Positions 34,713 to 44,755 are shown, counted from the stretch's first letter. The stretch is DNA of 64,000 nucleotides from Parvularculaceae bacterium (GCA_021776475.1 JAJFFV010000005.1:1240001-1304000); one strand, 5' to 3'. A program made the numbers and translations. The notes: a model not told the origin generated them from the sequence alone.

Positions 34713-36110
34713 ATGACATCGTACTTCGCTGCTTTGCGACGTCGCCTCGTATTGCCGGTTACGGCGATTGTTTTGTTGGTATTCCAAACACTGGCAGCGC
34801 CCCTCACGGCGCAAGACATTGACTATGCCGATGTGACGGTGAAACGCAGCCCCGCGGGTATTACTGCGAGCTACGTGTTGCCGGCGCCAGCCCGCGAGTT
34901 CACGTTCCATGAGATCCTCACTGAAAACGGGCCTAATGCGAGCTTTCGCGATGTTTTACGCGATAATGTCTGGATTTTACTGGACCCGGGCATGCAGCTT
35001 GCTGCCGGGGTGGTCAGCCGGATCGACGGCAGACCTTTTGACCATTTTAGCATAAAGATCAGCCCTGATAGATCCGACTATGGCCGGATCTATCCAGCGT
35101 TAGTACCGCTCGGTGAGGGCGTTGTGGTTGGCGCAGAGTATTTGGCTGCTGCCCGCACGCAAATGGCGACCCGGGTGACGTTTATTAGCGGTGGAGACGA
35201 CATCATTATTGCTGGAGAGCAGCAGCCAGCTGAAATGATAGAAATTTTTATTAATCAGGCCTTGTCATATGCTGATCTTGATACGGATGAATATGTTGTG
35301 TTTATGGGACCCGGCACGTATTTCGTTGATGGCCTTGTGCGTGCCGTAGTCGATCCTGCAGCCCCTCAATGGGTTGTTGATATGGTCCTCGCAGAGGCTG
35401 AGGCAAGCATCGAGTTTTACGAAGAAAAGTTTGCGGAAAAAATATCTGCAGCACCGACCTTTCTGATTACCTATGTTGCCGAGGGATATCGGGCAGGCTG
35501 GCGCGGCAATGTTTCTGCAGCTGGCCTTATCGCCATGCGTTTGAAAGGCGAGGGATGGACACGTCAATCGCCGCTGCTGCGCCGGGAACTGGCCTTGTTT
35601 GTGTCCCATGAAGTCAATCACATATGGAACGGTCGGCGCTATCCCTCGAACCCTGGTGATACATGGCTTTTCGAGGGCGGCGCCGAATACATGGCAGTCA
35701 AATCTCTGCATGCACGTGGCAGCATTTCGGACGCTGATCTTGAAAGGCTGCTCGCCCGCAGTGCCAATCGTTGCCTTTGGTACCGCACAGCCAATGCGCA
35801 GATCGTACAGGATATGGCACCGACCGCGGTTTACGATTGTGGCACATTCATCCAGTGGATCGCTGAATCGGCGCTGGCGCAGGGAGAAGGCGACGTTTTC
35901 TCGATCTGGCGAGAGCTGTTTAGCATCGCCGCACAGGAATCTTTGTTTGATACGGACGATTTTCTCGAACTCCTGGCACGCTCTCAATTGGGCGGGCAAG
36001 CGATCCAGGCGATTTCCCTGATCATGGAAGATGGGGCCGCTGGACGGCTCGACAAAGTGCCCGAACTTGTTGCCTCACTCGGCATTCCGGTACAAGACCG
36101 CAAGCAATAA
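34713..36110 (+). CDS. Secreted gluzincin-like metalloprotease of unknown family
   Basis: 465 residues from the ATG at 34713, which starts a signal peptide (two arginines, a hydrophobic run, cleavage near LTAQD). The motif HEVNHIW gives His299, Glu300 and His303, and DTWLFEGGAEYMAVK supplies Glu321, so HExxH-17-Glu as in M1/MA-like gluzincins. The first ~280 residues (TITASYVLP-type beta-sandwich, GPGTYFVDG) resemble the N-terminal part of M61/M1-like proteins only loosely. Predicted periplasmic. No partner genes; divergent from suhB. Confidence 0.72.
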   Translation: MTSYFAALRRRLVLPVTAIVLLVFQTLAAPLTAQDIDYADVTVKRSPAGITASYVLPAPAREFTFHEILTENGPNASFRDVLRDNVWILLDPGMQLAAGVVSRIDGRPFDHFSIKISPDRSDYGRIYPALVPLGEGVVVGAEYLAAARTQMATRVTFISGGDDIIIAGEQQPAEMIEIFINQALSYADLDTDEYVVFMGPGTYFVDGLVRAVVDPAAPQWVVDMVLAEAEASIEFYEEKFAEKISAAPTFLITYVAEGYRAGWRGNVSAAGLIAMRLKGEGWTRQSPLLRRELALFVSHEVNHIWNGRRYPSNPGDTWLFEGGAEYMAVKSLHARGSISDADLERLLARSANRCLWYRTANAQIVQDMAPTAVYDCGTFIQWIAESALAQGEGDVFSIWRELFSIAAQESLFDTDDFLELLARSQLGGQAIQAISLIMEDGAAGRLDKVPELVASLGIPVQDRKQ

Positions 36111-36234
36111 CCCTTCTTGAGACTGTACGAGGCGGGTGAGTGAACTGCGGTAAAGAGTTGTTGGCGTGCCTGTTTTCGCTAAAACGACGGAAAACCAAAC
36201 CGGAAACGAAACGAGATACAGGAACCGAGTTAAT

Positions 36235-37947
36235 ATGAGCGATATAGCCCCCCTCACAACAGAGGAAGTCGAAGCCGTTGTTGCAAAACTGCTCATCGCC
36301 GATCCGATATTTGCCTGCAAGCCGGCAACGATCCGCGGCGTTGAGTATGAACGTGTTTTTGCAGCCTCAGATCTGTCCTTGCGCGATCTTATGGCAGCAA
36401 AAACCAAGGAGTTTCTTGATCAGGAATTCATGGTGTATAATGATCAACGATTTACATTCAAAGAGACTTGGAGCAAGGCTTGCCAATTTGCCAACGCCCT
36501 GATCGTCAAATATGACGTGAAGCCGGGCGATCGTGTCGCAATAGCGATGCGTAACTATCCAGAGTGGTGCATTGCGTATATCGGCATTATTGCTGCTGGC
36601 GCGACCGTTCTGCCGCTTAACGCGTGGTGGAAGGAAGAAGAGCTTTGTTATGCCCTCACAGACAGCGGCGCAAAAATTGTCGTTGCGGATGCAAAACGCC
36701 TTCAGTATCTGAAACCGAATCAAGATCAGCTTGGTCTGATCTTGATTGTTGCGCGTGAAGAGAGTGTCCTTGCAGATGCAAGCTTTGAACAACTGACAAG
36801 CGAAGCGTCTGCGGAAATGCCGCAAATCCAGATTGATCCGGATAGTGATTTTTGTATCCTCTATACATCTGGATCGACGGGGAAACCAAAAGGCGTTTTG
36901 TTGACCCACCGGGGGGTGATAAATGCTGTCCTGTCATGGTCATTTCTGCTTCATGCAATCGAGATTGTGAGACCCGAAGCAAACCTTCGCCCTGAGAATG
37001 CGGCAGCTCTGATAACACTACCTCTGTTCCACGTGACAGCATCGCACTCGGCTTTTTTATTGTCGTATCTCAGTGGTCGGCGAATCGTTTTTATGTATCG
37101 CTGGGACGTTACCGATGCTCTGCGGTTGATCAAAGAGGAGAAGATTACAAACCTTGCGATGGTGCCGACCCAGTCACGTGAAATTATTGAAGCAGCGAAA
37201 CCTGGTGATCTTGACATGCTGTCTGACATTACCACCGGCGGTGCTAAGCGGCCCGCACATCATGTGACGGAGATGCACAAGAAATTCCCCGATGTAAATG
37301 CATCATCAGGCTACGGATTGACAGAGACGAATGCTCTTGGATGCCATAACAGTATGCAGGATTATCTCGATCGGCCCGATTCAACGGGCCGGACCATACC
37401 GCCGGTAACCGAGATCAGGATTTTTGATCCCAACATGACAGAACTCTCGGTCGGAGAAGTCGGGGAAGTATGCATCAAGAGCCCGGCCAACTTTCGCGGT
37501 TACCTCGGAATGCCTGAAGAAACGGCGAAGGTTCTGACAAAGGATGGTTGGTTCAAAACAGGTGATCTCGGCAAGATAGACGAGGACGGCTTTGTCTACA
37601 TCGTTGATCGTCTTAAGGATCTGATCATCCGTGGCGGGGAAAATATCTCCTGCCTCGAAGTCGAAAACGAGATTTACAGGTATGATGGTGTGATAGAAGT
37701 AGCGGTGTTTGGCATCCCTGACGACAAGATGGGGGAGATTGTGTGTGCCGTTGTTTATCCCGGCGACAACAAGATTGATCTGACGTTGCTGGACAAATTT
37801 CTGACCGACCATATCGCAAGCTTCAAAGTGCCCGAACGAATCTGGTTATCTCCACAACAGTTACCACGGGGTGGCACCGGCAAGATCGACAAGCGCACAA
37901 CAAAGGAATTTGCCCTGCAGTTTCCGCCAACTTTTTCTGCGGGTTAA
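36235..37947 (+). CDS. AMP-forming acyl-CoA synthetase (fatty acid/aryl-CoA ligase type)
   Basis: 570 residues from the ATG at 36235. The P-loop motif ILYTSGSTGKPKGVLLTH, the A4-A5 motifs (SSGYGLTET), the GWFKTGDLGKIDEDGFVYIVDRLKD hinge and GGTGKIDKR with the catalytic lysine are complete. It activates a carboxylic acid through an acyl-adenylate to acyl-CoA; chain length cannot be read. The N-terminal ~40 residues are extra compared with the shorter ligase at 53738. Convergent with xerC. Confidence 0.92.
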   Translation: MSDIAPLTTEEVEAVVAKLLIADPIFACKPATIRGVEYERVFAASDLSLRDLMAAKTKEFLDQEFMVYNDQRFTFKETWSKACQFANALIVKYDVKPGDRVAIAMRNYPEWCIAYIGIIAAGATVLPLNAWWKEEELCYALTDSGAKIVVADAKRLQYLKPNQDQLGLILIVAREESVLADASFEQLTSEASAEMPQIQIDPDSDFCILYTSGSTGKPKGVLLTHRGVINAVLSWSFLLHAIEIVRPEANLRPENAAALITLPLFHVTASHSAFLLSYLSGRRIVFMYRWDVTDALRLIKEEKITNLAMVPTQSREIIEAAKPGDLDMLSDITTGGAKRPAHHVTEMHKKFPDVNASSGYGLTETNALGCHNSMQDYLDRPDSTGRTIPPVTEIRIFDPNMTELSVGEVGEVCIKSPANFRGYLGMPEETAKVLTKDGWFKTGDLGKIDEDGFVYIVDRLKDLIIRGGENISCLEVENEIYRYDGVIEVAVFGIPDDKMGEIVCAVVYPGDNKIDLTLLDKFLTDHIASFKVPERIWLSPQQLPRGGTGKIDKRTTKEFALQFPPTFSAG

Positions 37948-37955
37948 TATCGGCA

Positions 37956-38921
37956 TTATCCCCGTGGGTGGGCACTTTTGTAAACTTCAAGGAGCGTCGA
38001 CACATCGACGGCGGTGTAGCGTTGCGTCGCCGCCAATGAGGAATGACCAAGCAGTTCCTGAACAGCTCGCAAATCGCCACTTCCAGCCAGGAGGTGCGTC
38101 GCAAACGAATGGCGCAGGGCATGCGGCGTGGCGCTTTCCGGCAGGCCAAGAGTTTGCCGTACACGTTGCATCATTTTTTGTGCCATGCGCGAGCTTAGCG
38201 GCTTGCCGGTTGCAGAAAAAAACAATGCCGGCGGTTTACCATTTTCAGTCGGTCTTTCCGGGTAAAACTTCGCTTTGCTGTGTTTCACGATGGCATCTTG
38301 GTATTTTTGAACAGCGTGTCTGATCGGTCCGATGACGGGAAGCATACGTGATTTGCCACCCTTGCCGGCGATCACAAGCTGATTGCCGAACGGTGCATCC
38401 GCCCATTTCAGACTGAGAGCCTCGGAGATCCGCAAACCGGCACCATAGAGCAGTGTGACAAGGGCATAGTCACGCAGCGTCTGCCAGTCAGCCGCGTTGG
38501 CGTGACTGTCAGTAGCAAGTTCCGCCCGCAGGTCGTCCGTGTCCTGCCGGGACAATGGGCGTGGCAGACGGGCCGGGAGTTTTGCTGTCCGCACTGCTCT
38601 TAGGGCAGGATTTTCCAGCTTGGTTCGGTGCGATAAGAAGCGGTAGAAGGCACGAATGGCTGACAGATCAAGCCGAAGGGTCGGCGTTGATACACCCTTG
38701 CTCATCCGCATCGCCAAGAACGCGCGAAAGTCCTTGGTTTCAAGTTCCGCGAGGATTTCCGGTGTTGGAAGGCTGCCTGCATGTTCGATCAAAAACCGCT
38801 CGAACATTGCCAGTGTGTGTCGGTAATTGCGTACCGTATAGGGGCTGAGGCGTCGTTCATCCTCCAGATTTTGAATAAAATCGGCCAACAACACAGCGAA
38901 GCTGTCAGTTTGAACACCCAT
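37956..38921 (-). CDS. xerC: Tyrosine recombinase XerC
   Basis: 321 residues. N-terminal SAM-like DNA-binding domain (LSPYTVRNYRHTLAMFERFL), then the catalytic residues: Arg in GAGLRISEAL, Lys in GKGGKSRMLP, HALRHSFATHLL, LGHSSLAATQ and nucleophile Tyr in QRYTAVD. With XerD it resolves chromosome dimers at dif. Orientation and housekeeping neighbours, plus full XerC-like length, argue against a mobile-element integrase. Confidence 0.94.
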   Translation of the reverse strand: MGVQTDSFAVLLADFIQNLEDERRLSPYTVRNYRHTLAMFERFLIEHAGSLPTPEILAELETKDFRAFLAMRMSKGVSTPTLRLDLSAIRAFYRFLSHRTKLENPALRAVRTAKLPARLPRPLSRQDTDDLRAELATDSHANAADWQTLRDYALVTLLYGAGLRISEALSLKWADAPFGNQLVIAGKGGKSRMLPVIGPIRHAVQKYQDAIVKHSKAKFYPERPTENGKPPALFFSATGKPLSSRMAQKMMQRVRQTLGLPESATPHALRHSFATHLLAGSGDLRAVQELLGHSSLAATQRYTAVDVSTLLEVYKSAHPRG

Positions 38922-38975
38922 CGGGAGATCAGAACGCTGGAGCGTTAATTCCGGCTTAATAACGAGAGAATTTGA

Positions 38976-39236
38976 CTAGTCTTCGTCTGACTTGCGCTGG
39001 TCGCCGGGAATGACGGCATCAACGGTCCCGCCAATGACTGCGCCTGTGGCCCCGGCTGTTGCTTTGACGGTCGCGCCGGTCAACTCAATCGCTGCCTCGG
39101 CGGTTTCGCCAACTGCATTTACCGCAGCGCCGACAAGGCATCCACTCAGCGCAACACATACAAAACTTAGCACTGTTAACTTTAAAATACCCATGGACCT
39201 ACCCGCAAAGGCATTTGTTATCATATCACATTTCAT
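38976..39236 (-). CDS. Small glycine/alanine-rich lipoprotein (NF038104-like)
   Basis: Up to 86 residues. The lipobox VALSGC follows a hydrophobic stretch; the mature part is CLVGAAVNAVGETAEAA..., an Ala/Gly/Val-rich repeat ending DAVIPGDQRKSDED, the pattern of the NF038104 small lipoproteins. Two starts are possible: ATG 39236, which has GAGG at good spacing and overlaps the previous stop (ATGA), and ATG 39194, which gives a shorter signal. The first is used because of the ribosome site. Function unknown. Confidence 0.75.
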   Translation of the reverse strand: MKCDMITNAFAGRSMGILKLTVLSFVCVALSGCLVGAAVNAVGETAEAAIELTGATVKATAGATGAVIGGTVDAVIPGDQRKSDED

Positions 39237-39808
39237 TTTTCTAGCCTCGAAATCAAAAATTTCGCGTCGCGCATATAATCGCTGGAAATATCGTCAAGTT
39301 TGCCCAGTGCCTGTTCAAGAGCACCCAGGATTCCGGCGATCTCGCTTGTGGTTGAAAAGGCTTCAACTGGCGGCGGCAGGTTAAGGCCGCCTTCGCTGAT
39401 ATCGAGACGCGCCGGCGCGATCGTATAGCGGCTTTGCGCATTTAGTTGCGCGCTTAGCGGTTTGGCTGGTGAGCCAAGCAGCTGCTGGGCATCGCTATCC
39501 GCATCTTCGAGGATCTGGGTGATCGATTGGCGCAATTCGTCAAATTGTTCGGCCAAGAGTGCGCGCCCCGCCAGCTGTTCGACGTCTTTGGCCCTGAGAA
39601 CAAGTTGTGATGCTTCGCTCAGAACTTCGCGGACCTGATCAATCACATAAAACGTCGCTTCGATCGCCGACAACATCTGGCGCAATTCCGGATCGATTGG
39701 TTTCCCGGCAGGCGTTGCTTGACGATCCACAGGATTTTTTAACGCACGCGCGAGCGGTGCAGAGAAATCTACCGTCTCGTCTTCGGTTTTTTTCTTCAGT
39801 CCGAACAT
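39233..39808 (-). CDS. Flagellin-like helical protein of unknown function
   Basis: 191 residues from the ATG at 39808 (a GTG 9 nt upstream is possible). Helical N-terminal half (LSAIEATFYVIDQVREVLSE, AGRALLAEQFDELRQSITQI), a central beta-like LSAQLNAQSRYTIAPARLDI with GGLNLPP, and a helical end (SEIAGILGALEQALGKLDDI). The order, including RALLAEQFDEL and LLG followed by a beta stretch, resembles the inner domain of flagellin (LASQYNEL...GVNLL), but the terminal polymerisation helices are degenerate. I do not assign a function. Overlaps the lipoprotein start by 4 nt. Confidence 0.6.
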   Translation of the reverse strand: MFGLKKKTEDETVDFSAPLARALKNPVDRQATPAGKPIDPELRQMLSAIEATFYVIDQVREVLSEASQLVLRAKDVEQLAGRALLAEQFDELRQSITQILEDADSDAQQLLGSPAKPLSAQLNAQSRYTIAPARLDISEGGLNLPPPVEAFSTTSEIAGILGALEQALGKLDDISSDYMRDAKFLISRLEK

Positions 39809-39862
39809 AGGGAACACCGTTAGCTATCGCCGGATAGTATCAACAGGACGGTTTAAGAGGTG

Positions 39863-41965
39863 TTAACGGCCGCGCTTGAAAAGCCCACGCTGTCCAGCTT
39901 CGAAGAACCAGCTAGCGAGCAGAGCGACCGCGATCATCAGCAGCCAGCCCCAGGGCGCCAGAATGTCCCTGGTTGAGACACTTTCAACCTTCACGGCATC
40001 GCGCTGGAGGACCCCCGCCCATCCGCTGTCTGCGCCGCGCCCTGATGTTGGCCGCCCTACCCGAACCTGGCGCATGGCAGGAACACGCACGCCGCTCTCT
40101 GTACGGACGGAATATATGCCGCCGCCTGTAGTGGCTACAAGAGACGCCACATGTTCGGTCGTTGTAATCACCTCCCGGTATTCTGGTGGCGTCGCGAGCC
40201 CCAGCGCTGCCACATCGAACAAGATACGCCCGTCAGCAGCTTCGGTCGTTGCCGTATAAAGCCCTGGCTCGCTGACAAGTAGCTGTCCGACCCAACGTCC
40301 ATTATCGACTTCTTCAAGGCTGACATTGGAAATTGTGCCATCCGGTGCTTCAATGGCGACCGGCATGACGGTTTCCCCGAGCGTGCGACGGGCCATCGTT
40401 ATCTGCTCACTGTCAGCTTTGCTGCTCAGGTTGATTGCTTCTTCTTCCAGCTCAGGTTCCTTCATCAGCCAATGGACAAGACGACGCAGAAGCTCCCTAT
40501 GCGGACCACCACCATCAAACTCACGCGCCCAAAGCCAGACATGATCTGACAGCAACAGGCCAACCCGGCCCTGGCCAACCCGGTCGACAATCAGGATCGG
40601 CTCGCCACCGTCACGCTCCATAAGGACCTGCCCGCCACGTTGATAAACACCAAGGCTCCGCACCCACCGGCCCCAGTCATTCGTGTCATCAAGACTATCT
40701 GTGACCGGATGGCGTGCGCCGGTCTCGCTGATCAAGGGGACAAAAGGGGTGTTGTGGACATCGCCGCTGGGGACTGCCGGCAGGATAAAGGCAAGATTGC
40801 GCCGTCCGGCGATGCTGGTTGAGCCGATAAATTCTGGTCCCGACGCGATCAGCATGGCCCCGCCGTTTTGAATATATCGCGAGATGTTGTCGAAATGCAG
40901 CGGGCTCATCACCCCACGATAGGTGTAGCGATCAAAGATGAGGACATCGAATTGATCGAGTTTTTCAAGAAACAGTTCGTTTTCCGGGAACCGGATCAGG
41001 GCCAAATCCTCTTCCGCCGCAACCCGTGGTTTGGTTGCCGGTTTCAAAATGGTGAAATGAATAAGATCAACCGCCGGGTCCGATTTCAGCAGATTGCGCC
41101 ACACCCGTTCACCGGCATGCGGTTCGCCTGACACCAGCAGAACACGCAGGCGATCCCGGATCACCGAAATCTCGATAACGGCGCGATTGTTGCGGGTTGT
41201 AAGTTCGCCCTCAATTGGTTGTACAATCAACTCGAGAATGGTTTTGCCCGGACGGTCCAGCTTTGCCCGTACCGGTATATCCTCCCCGACGCGCACGGCT
41301 CGGTTGACTGCCACCCGGCCATTTATCTTGAGCGTAATATTGGCGAGACGAGCGTTGGTGCCGTAATCTGACACCCGAAAATTTATCTCAGCCGTTTCGT
41401 TAATAATCCCGAAACGTGGCGCACTGATCACTTCAAGCACCCGGTCTTTTTCGTCATCACGGCCTGTCAGGAATGCATGGACCGGTGCAGAGATACCGAG
41501 CGCGCCAGGACTTTCAGGTGTCTCGACGCTCTGACCGTCGGTAAGCACAAATATACCAGCTAGCTGACTGCGGGGAATATCGGCCAGGCCGTCAAAAAAA
41601 GCATCACTGAGCCGCGTCTCAGCGCGACCTGTTGCTGATACGGTTCGGACCTCGAGGCCCGCAATATTGGACAAGCGACCGTAGAGCTCGTCAAAAGCCT
41701 GATCGGTCACCTCCCGCCGGCCGTCAATCGACTGGCTGGCACTTTCGTCTTTGATGATCAGTGCAATGTCGGGCAGTGGCGAGGTTGTCTGTTCGAGCAG
41801 CCTTGGCCCTGCGAGTAATACAAGCAGTGCAGTCACAGCGATCAAACGACAGAAGCCCGACACGGGCAGTCGCAACGCCGTGTAAAAACAAATGATCAGG
41901 CCAATGGTTGCCAGAGCGATTAACACCGGCATTGGCAACAACAAAGAGAAGGTGAGGCCGCTCAT
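39863..41965 (-). CDS. Glutamine amidotransferase-like/VWA-type membrane protein of the MoxR block
   Basis: 700 residues. Two membrane helices at the N-terminus (about 8-28 and 37-53) and one near the C-terminus (~672-690). The middle has a VWA-like part (DIALIIKDESAS, LAGIFVLTDGQS) and then a class I amidotransferase-like Rossmann domain (LRVLLVSGEPHAGERVW, FDVLIFDRYT, GGAMLIASGPEF) without an obvious catalytic Cys, so probably a binding fold. Last of four genes on this strand. Such proteins regularly end alphaproteobacterial moxR-DUF58-DUF4159 operons and are probably involved in envelope assembly or stress; the mechanism is unknown. Confidence 0.8.
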   Translation of the reverse strand: MSGLTFSLLLPMPVLIALATIGLIICFYTALRLPVSGFCRLIAVTALLVLLAGPRLLEQTTSPLPDIALIIKDESASQSIDGRREVTDQAFDELYGRLSNIAGLEVRTVSATGRAETRLSDAFFDGLADIPRSQLAGIFVLTDGQSVETPESPGALGISAPVHAFLTGRDDEKDRVLEVISAPRFGIINETAEINFRVSDYGTNARLANITLKINGRVAVNRAVRVGEDIPVRAKLDRPGKTILELIVQPIEGELTTRNNRAVIEISVIRDRLRVLLVSGEPHAGERVWRNLLKSDPAVDLIHFTILKPATKPRVAAEEDLALIRFPENELFLEKLDQFDVLIFDRYTYRGVMSPLHFDNISRYIQNGGAMLIASGPEFIGSTSIAGRRNLAFILPAVPSGDVHNTPFVPLISETGARHPVTDSLDDTNDWGRWVRSLGVYQRGGQVLMERDGGEPILIVDRVGQGRVGLLLSDHVWLWAREFDGGGPHRELLRRLVHWLMKEPELEEEAINLSSKADSEQITMARRTLGETVMPVAIEAPDGTISNVSLEEVDNGRWVGQLLVSEPGLYTATTEAADGRILFDVAALGLATPPEYREVITTTEHVASLVATTGGGIYSVRTESGVRVPAMRQVRVGRPTSGRGADSGWAGVLQRDAVKVESVSTRDILAPWGWLLMIAVALLASWFFEAGQRGLFKRGR

Positions 41966-41967
41966 GC

Positions 41968-44754
41968 TCAGGGTTGCTCCCGGCCAATTTTGTCCAGCAA
42001 GGTCTCTGCCTGAAGTTGGTCGACTTTGTAATTTCCCGTAAGAGCTACCATTGCAATATTGATTCCTGATCGGATCGCTATCTCGCGCGCACCAGCCGCG
42101 CCAGGGCCCATTGGTCTTAATGGGCGCCCACCGCTATCCACGGCCCACGCCGCCGCCCAGTCCCGACCACCAATGATAATGGGTGTAACACCGTCATTAA
42201 GGCTGCCCGCTGCTGAGCGTGATTCCACCCAGATAGGTCCCTGATCGTTGCGGCCGGGCAGGTCTTCCATCAGATAGAACGAGCGTCGCAAGACATGGCC
42301 AACCGGCAATGGCTCCAATGGCGGCACATTCAGTTGCTCAAGGATTCGTCTGAGCGCGGCACCTTCCTCCGTTTGCTGACTGCCGACAATCCGGTCACCG
42401 TCCCGTGTATCAAATATGACCAGCCCGCCCCCGGCCATAAAGGCCTCCAGCTTGAGAAGGGTGTTTTCGGACGGTATCGGCGTCGTTGCTAGAACTGGCC
42501 AGTAAATGAGAGGGTAGACCGAAAGGTCGTCAGTTGCAGGCGTGATACTGACCGGGTCTGCCGGCTCCAGTGCCGTGCGTTCCCGAAGTTTCATGCTCAA
42601 TCCAAAAAGGCCCGCTTTTGAGAGCTCGTCAGCCTCGCGGTCACCGGTCACCACATACGCAAAACGCGTGTATAAAGCCGAGTCGATGGCTTTGGCATCT
42701 AGCGCTGGTCGGGGTTGTGCCTGTGCACTGTCAAACGGTGCAATGATCACGACACAGATCAAAAATCCCGCGGCAACTGTACCGCCCGTCAGGCCTGGCA
42801 ATTTTCCGTTGAGATACAGGACCAGAACTGTGTCGAGCAAAATCAGGATCAGGGCCAACACAAAAAACCATTCTGCCAGGGAGCGAATCTCCCTTCCGGC
42901 ATAGCTGATAGAGGCCATGCCGTCGAAGGCGCCGATCGCGTCAAGTGCCAGAATTGTCAAGTCACTCGTTACCGCGTTGATGGCAAGGGGTGAGGCTGGA
43001 TCGCCGTAAAGACCTGGCGGAATCAAGCGCGCGGCCGATCCGATTGCGTCTGCTGCTTTGACTGGTCGCGCATCATCCGGGGCATCTTCCAGGCGACCAA
43101 ATCCATTCAAGATTCGGCGCGGCACATAGCTCTGGTCAGGATCAACGCGCGTCACCTCGGTAACGGAGAGCGCCGTCAAGCGTCGCAGCATTTCTACAAA
43201 TAGCCCAGAGATCGGCAGGTCGGACCAGTCTGGCGCCGCGGTCACATGAAACAGAACAACCAGCCCCTTGCCTTCAGCACGGGCGGTGACAAGTGGTGTT
43301 CCATCCTCCAGATAGGCCCAACTGCGTATGGATGTGTCGGCGCCGGGTCGGGCCAGGACCTGACGGCGAATTTCAACTTGCGGGTCCACCTTGAGGTCGC
43401 TGAACGGGCTGTCTTCTGCAAAACCGCCGAGTTTTTGCGGTTTTTCCCATGTCAGAGCGCCGCCAAAGGCGCGCCCGCCGCCGCGCAGGGGCACTGGCAG
43501 AAGCGCCTGGTCGCTTAGGAAAGCAACGTCCTGAGACGCATCTGCGAGAACTGGTCCAGCAAACCTGATCAGTACACCGCCATTTGCGACCCAGCGTTTC
43601 AGCGCCGCCGCGTCAGTTTCCCGGACCCGGCCGATATCATCAAGGATGATAACAGTTGCATCCGAGCCTGCAAGATTGCCGACTGTATCGGAGCTGAACA
43701 GTGCATAGGGGGCGAGCGCCTGTTCCAAATAGAACTGACTATCAAGCAGCGTACCCGAAAGGCTGACTTCGCTGCCGACAAGACCCACCAGCGCCCGCCG
43801 GGTACTGGCGTCGGCAAGCTGTACCGCAGCGGCGGAGCGAACCGCGTCAAGACGGACAAGGCCGATGTCATTTCGCAAGGTGAGCGGCAAGTCGATCGCG
43901 GTGCTGGTCTCGTTTGCGCCTTCTTCGACAAGATAGGCCGTTTTCTGTAACAGACGGCCATTGCGCGCCAAGATGCTCAAAAAGCCAGTAATCTGTTCTG
44001 TCGCCGCGCCGGGCAACCGAATTGTTGCTTGCAGACGGTCAGAGCGATAGGCAACCTCACTGAGGACCTGCACCTGCTCGTCCGGCCGGTAGGCGGTCAC
44101 AACACCATGCGATTTCATCCGCCGCAGAAACTGCCGCTCGCGAATATCAGCGCCAACAAAAATCCCGTCACTTAGCCAGCGAATATCAGCTGCTCCGGCA
44201 AGCCGGTCTTCGATCTGCTGAACAGCAGTGAGGGCCGCGAAACGGTCCGGTGCAAAGGGCGTCGGTACCATCGTGTCAGCAAACTCGCTTAGTTGATCCG
44301 GCGTTAAAGGACCGCGCAGCGCTTGAAGCGCGTCGCCCCGCTGCATCGGTGATGTTGTTAGCAGCCAGATCAGCCTGCTGCTTTCTGTCAGCTCGGCGGC
44401 AATCATGCGCAGTGCGTTCTGTCTAAGCGTCCAGCCATCCGCTGCCGGCCATCCGTCATCAAGCACGATGACTACGGGTCCATCACGCGTCAGTTTTTCC
44501 GGATTGTTGAGGACCGGTTCTGCCACTGCGATAATGACCGCGGCAAGCGCTATCAGCCTCATCAGCAAAATGTACCAGGGCGCCCGGCTCGGTGTTTCAT
44601 TGCTGTTTTTGATCCGCTTCAGGAAGAAATGTCCCGGAAACATCTGCCGTTTTGGCGCTTGCGGTAGCGCCCGCAGGAGGAGCCACAAAATGGGCAAAAG
44701 CGCGAGCGTGGTCAAGATGAGCGGATAGGTAAAGCTCAGAATCGAGAAATCCAT
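41968..44754 (-). CDS. BatA-like N-terminal and DUF4159 C-terminal membrane protein
   Basis: 928 residues. N-terminal Aerotolerance/BatA-type double helix (LSFTYPLILTTLALLPILWL, then KRQMFPGHFFLKR, then a second helix), a VWA-like segment (VVIVLDDGWPAADGW), a long extracytoplasmic middle, two helices at about 625-672, and DUF4159 from ~690 (YTRFAYVVTGDREADE, AFMAGGGLVIFDTRDGD). DUF4159 is another amidotransferase-like fold. 2 nt separates it from the downstream gene and 1 nt from DUF58, so the block is one transcript. Confidence 0.88.
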   Translation of the reverse strand: MDFSILSFTYPLILTTLALLPILWLLLRALPQAPKRQMFPGHFFLKRIKNSNETPSRAPWYILLMRLIALAAVIIAVAEPVLNNPEKLTRDGPVVIVLDDGWPAADGWTLRQNALRMIAAELTESSRLIWLLTTSPMQRGDALQALRGPLTPDQLSEFADTMVPTPFAPDRFAALTAVQQIEDRLAGAADIRWLSDGIFVGADIRERQFLRRMKSHGVVTAYRPDEQVQVLSEVAYRSDRLQATIRLPGAATEQITGFLSILARNGRLLQKTAYLVEEGANETSTAIDLPLTLRNDIGLVRLDAVRSAAAVQLADASTRRALVGLVGSEVSLSGTLLDSQFYLEQALAPYALFSSDTVGNLAGSDATVIILDDIGRVRETDAAALKRWVANGGVLIRFAGPVLADASQDVAFLSDQALLPVPLRGGGRAFGGALTWEKPQKLGGFAEDSPFSDLKVDPQVEIRRQVLARPGADTSIRSWAYLEDGTPLVTARAEGKGLVVLFHVTAAPDWSDLPISGLFVEMLRRLTALSVTEVTRVDPDQSYVPRRILNGFGRLEDAPDDARPVKAADAIGSAARLIPPGLYGDPASPLAINAVTSDLTILALDAIGAFDGMASISYAGREIRSLAEWFFVLALILILLDTVLVLYLNGKLPGLTGGTVAAGFLICVVIIAPFDSAQAQPRPALDAKAIDSALYTRFAYVVTGDREADELSKAGLFGLSMKLRERTALEPADPVSITPATDDLSVYPLIYWPVLATTPIPSENTLLKLEAFMAGGGLVIFDTRDGDRIVGSQQTEEGAALRRILEQLNVPPLEPLPVGHVLRRSFYLMEDLPGRNDQGPIWVESRSAAGSLNDGVTPIIIGGRDWAAAWAVDSGGRPLRPMGPGAAGAREIAIRSGINIAMVALTGNYKVDQLQAETLLDKIGREQP

Positions 44755-44755
44755 A

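Noticed and set aside
37956-38921. Integrase of a genomic island
   Set aside because: Sequence and length fit chromosomal XerC; no attachment repeats, tRNA or other mobile genes flank it.
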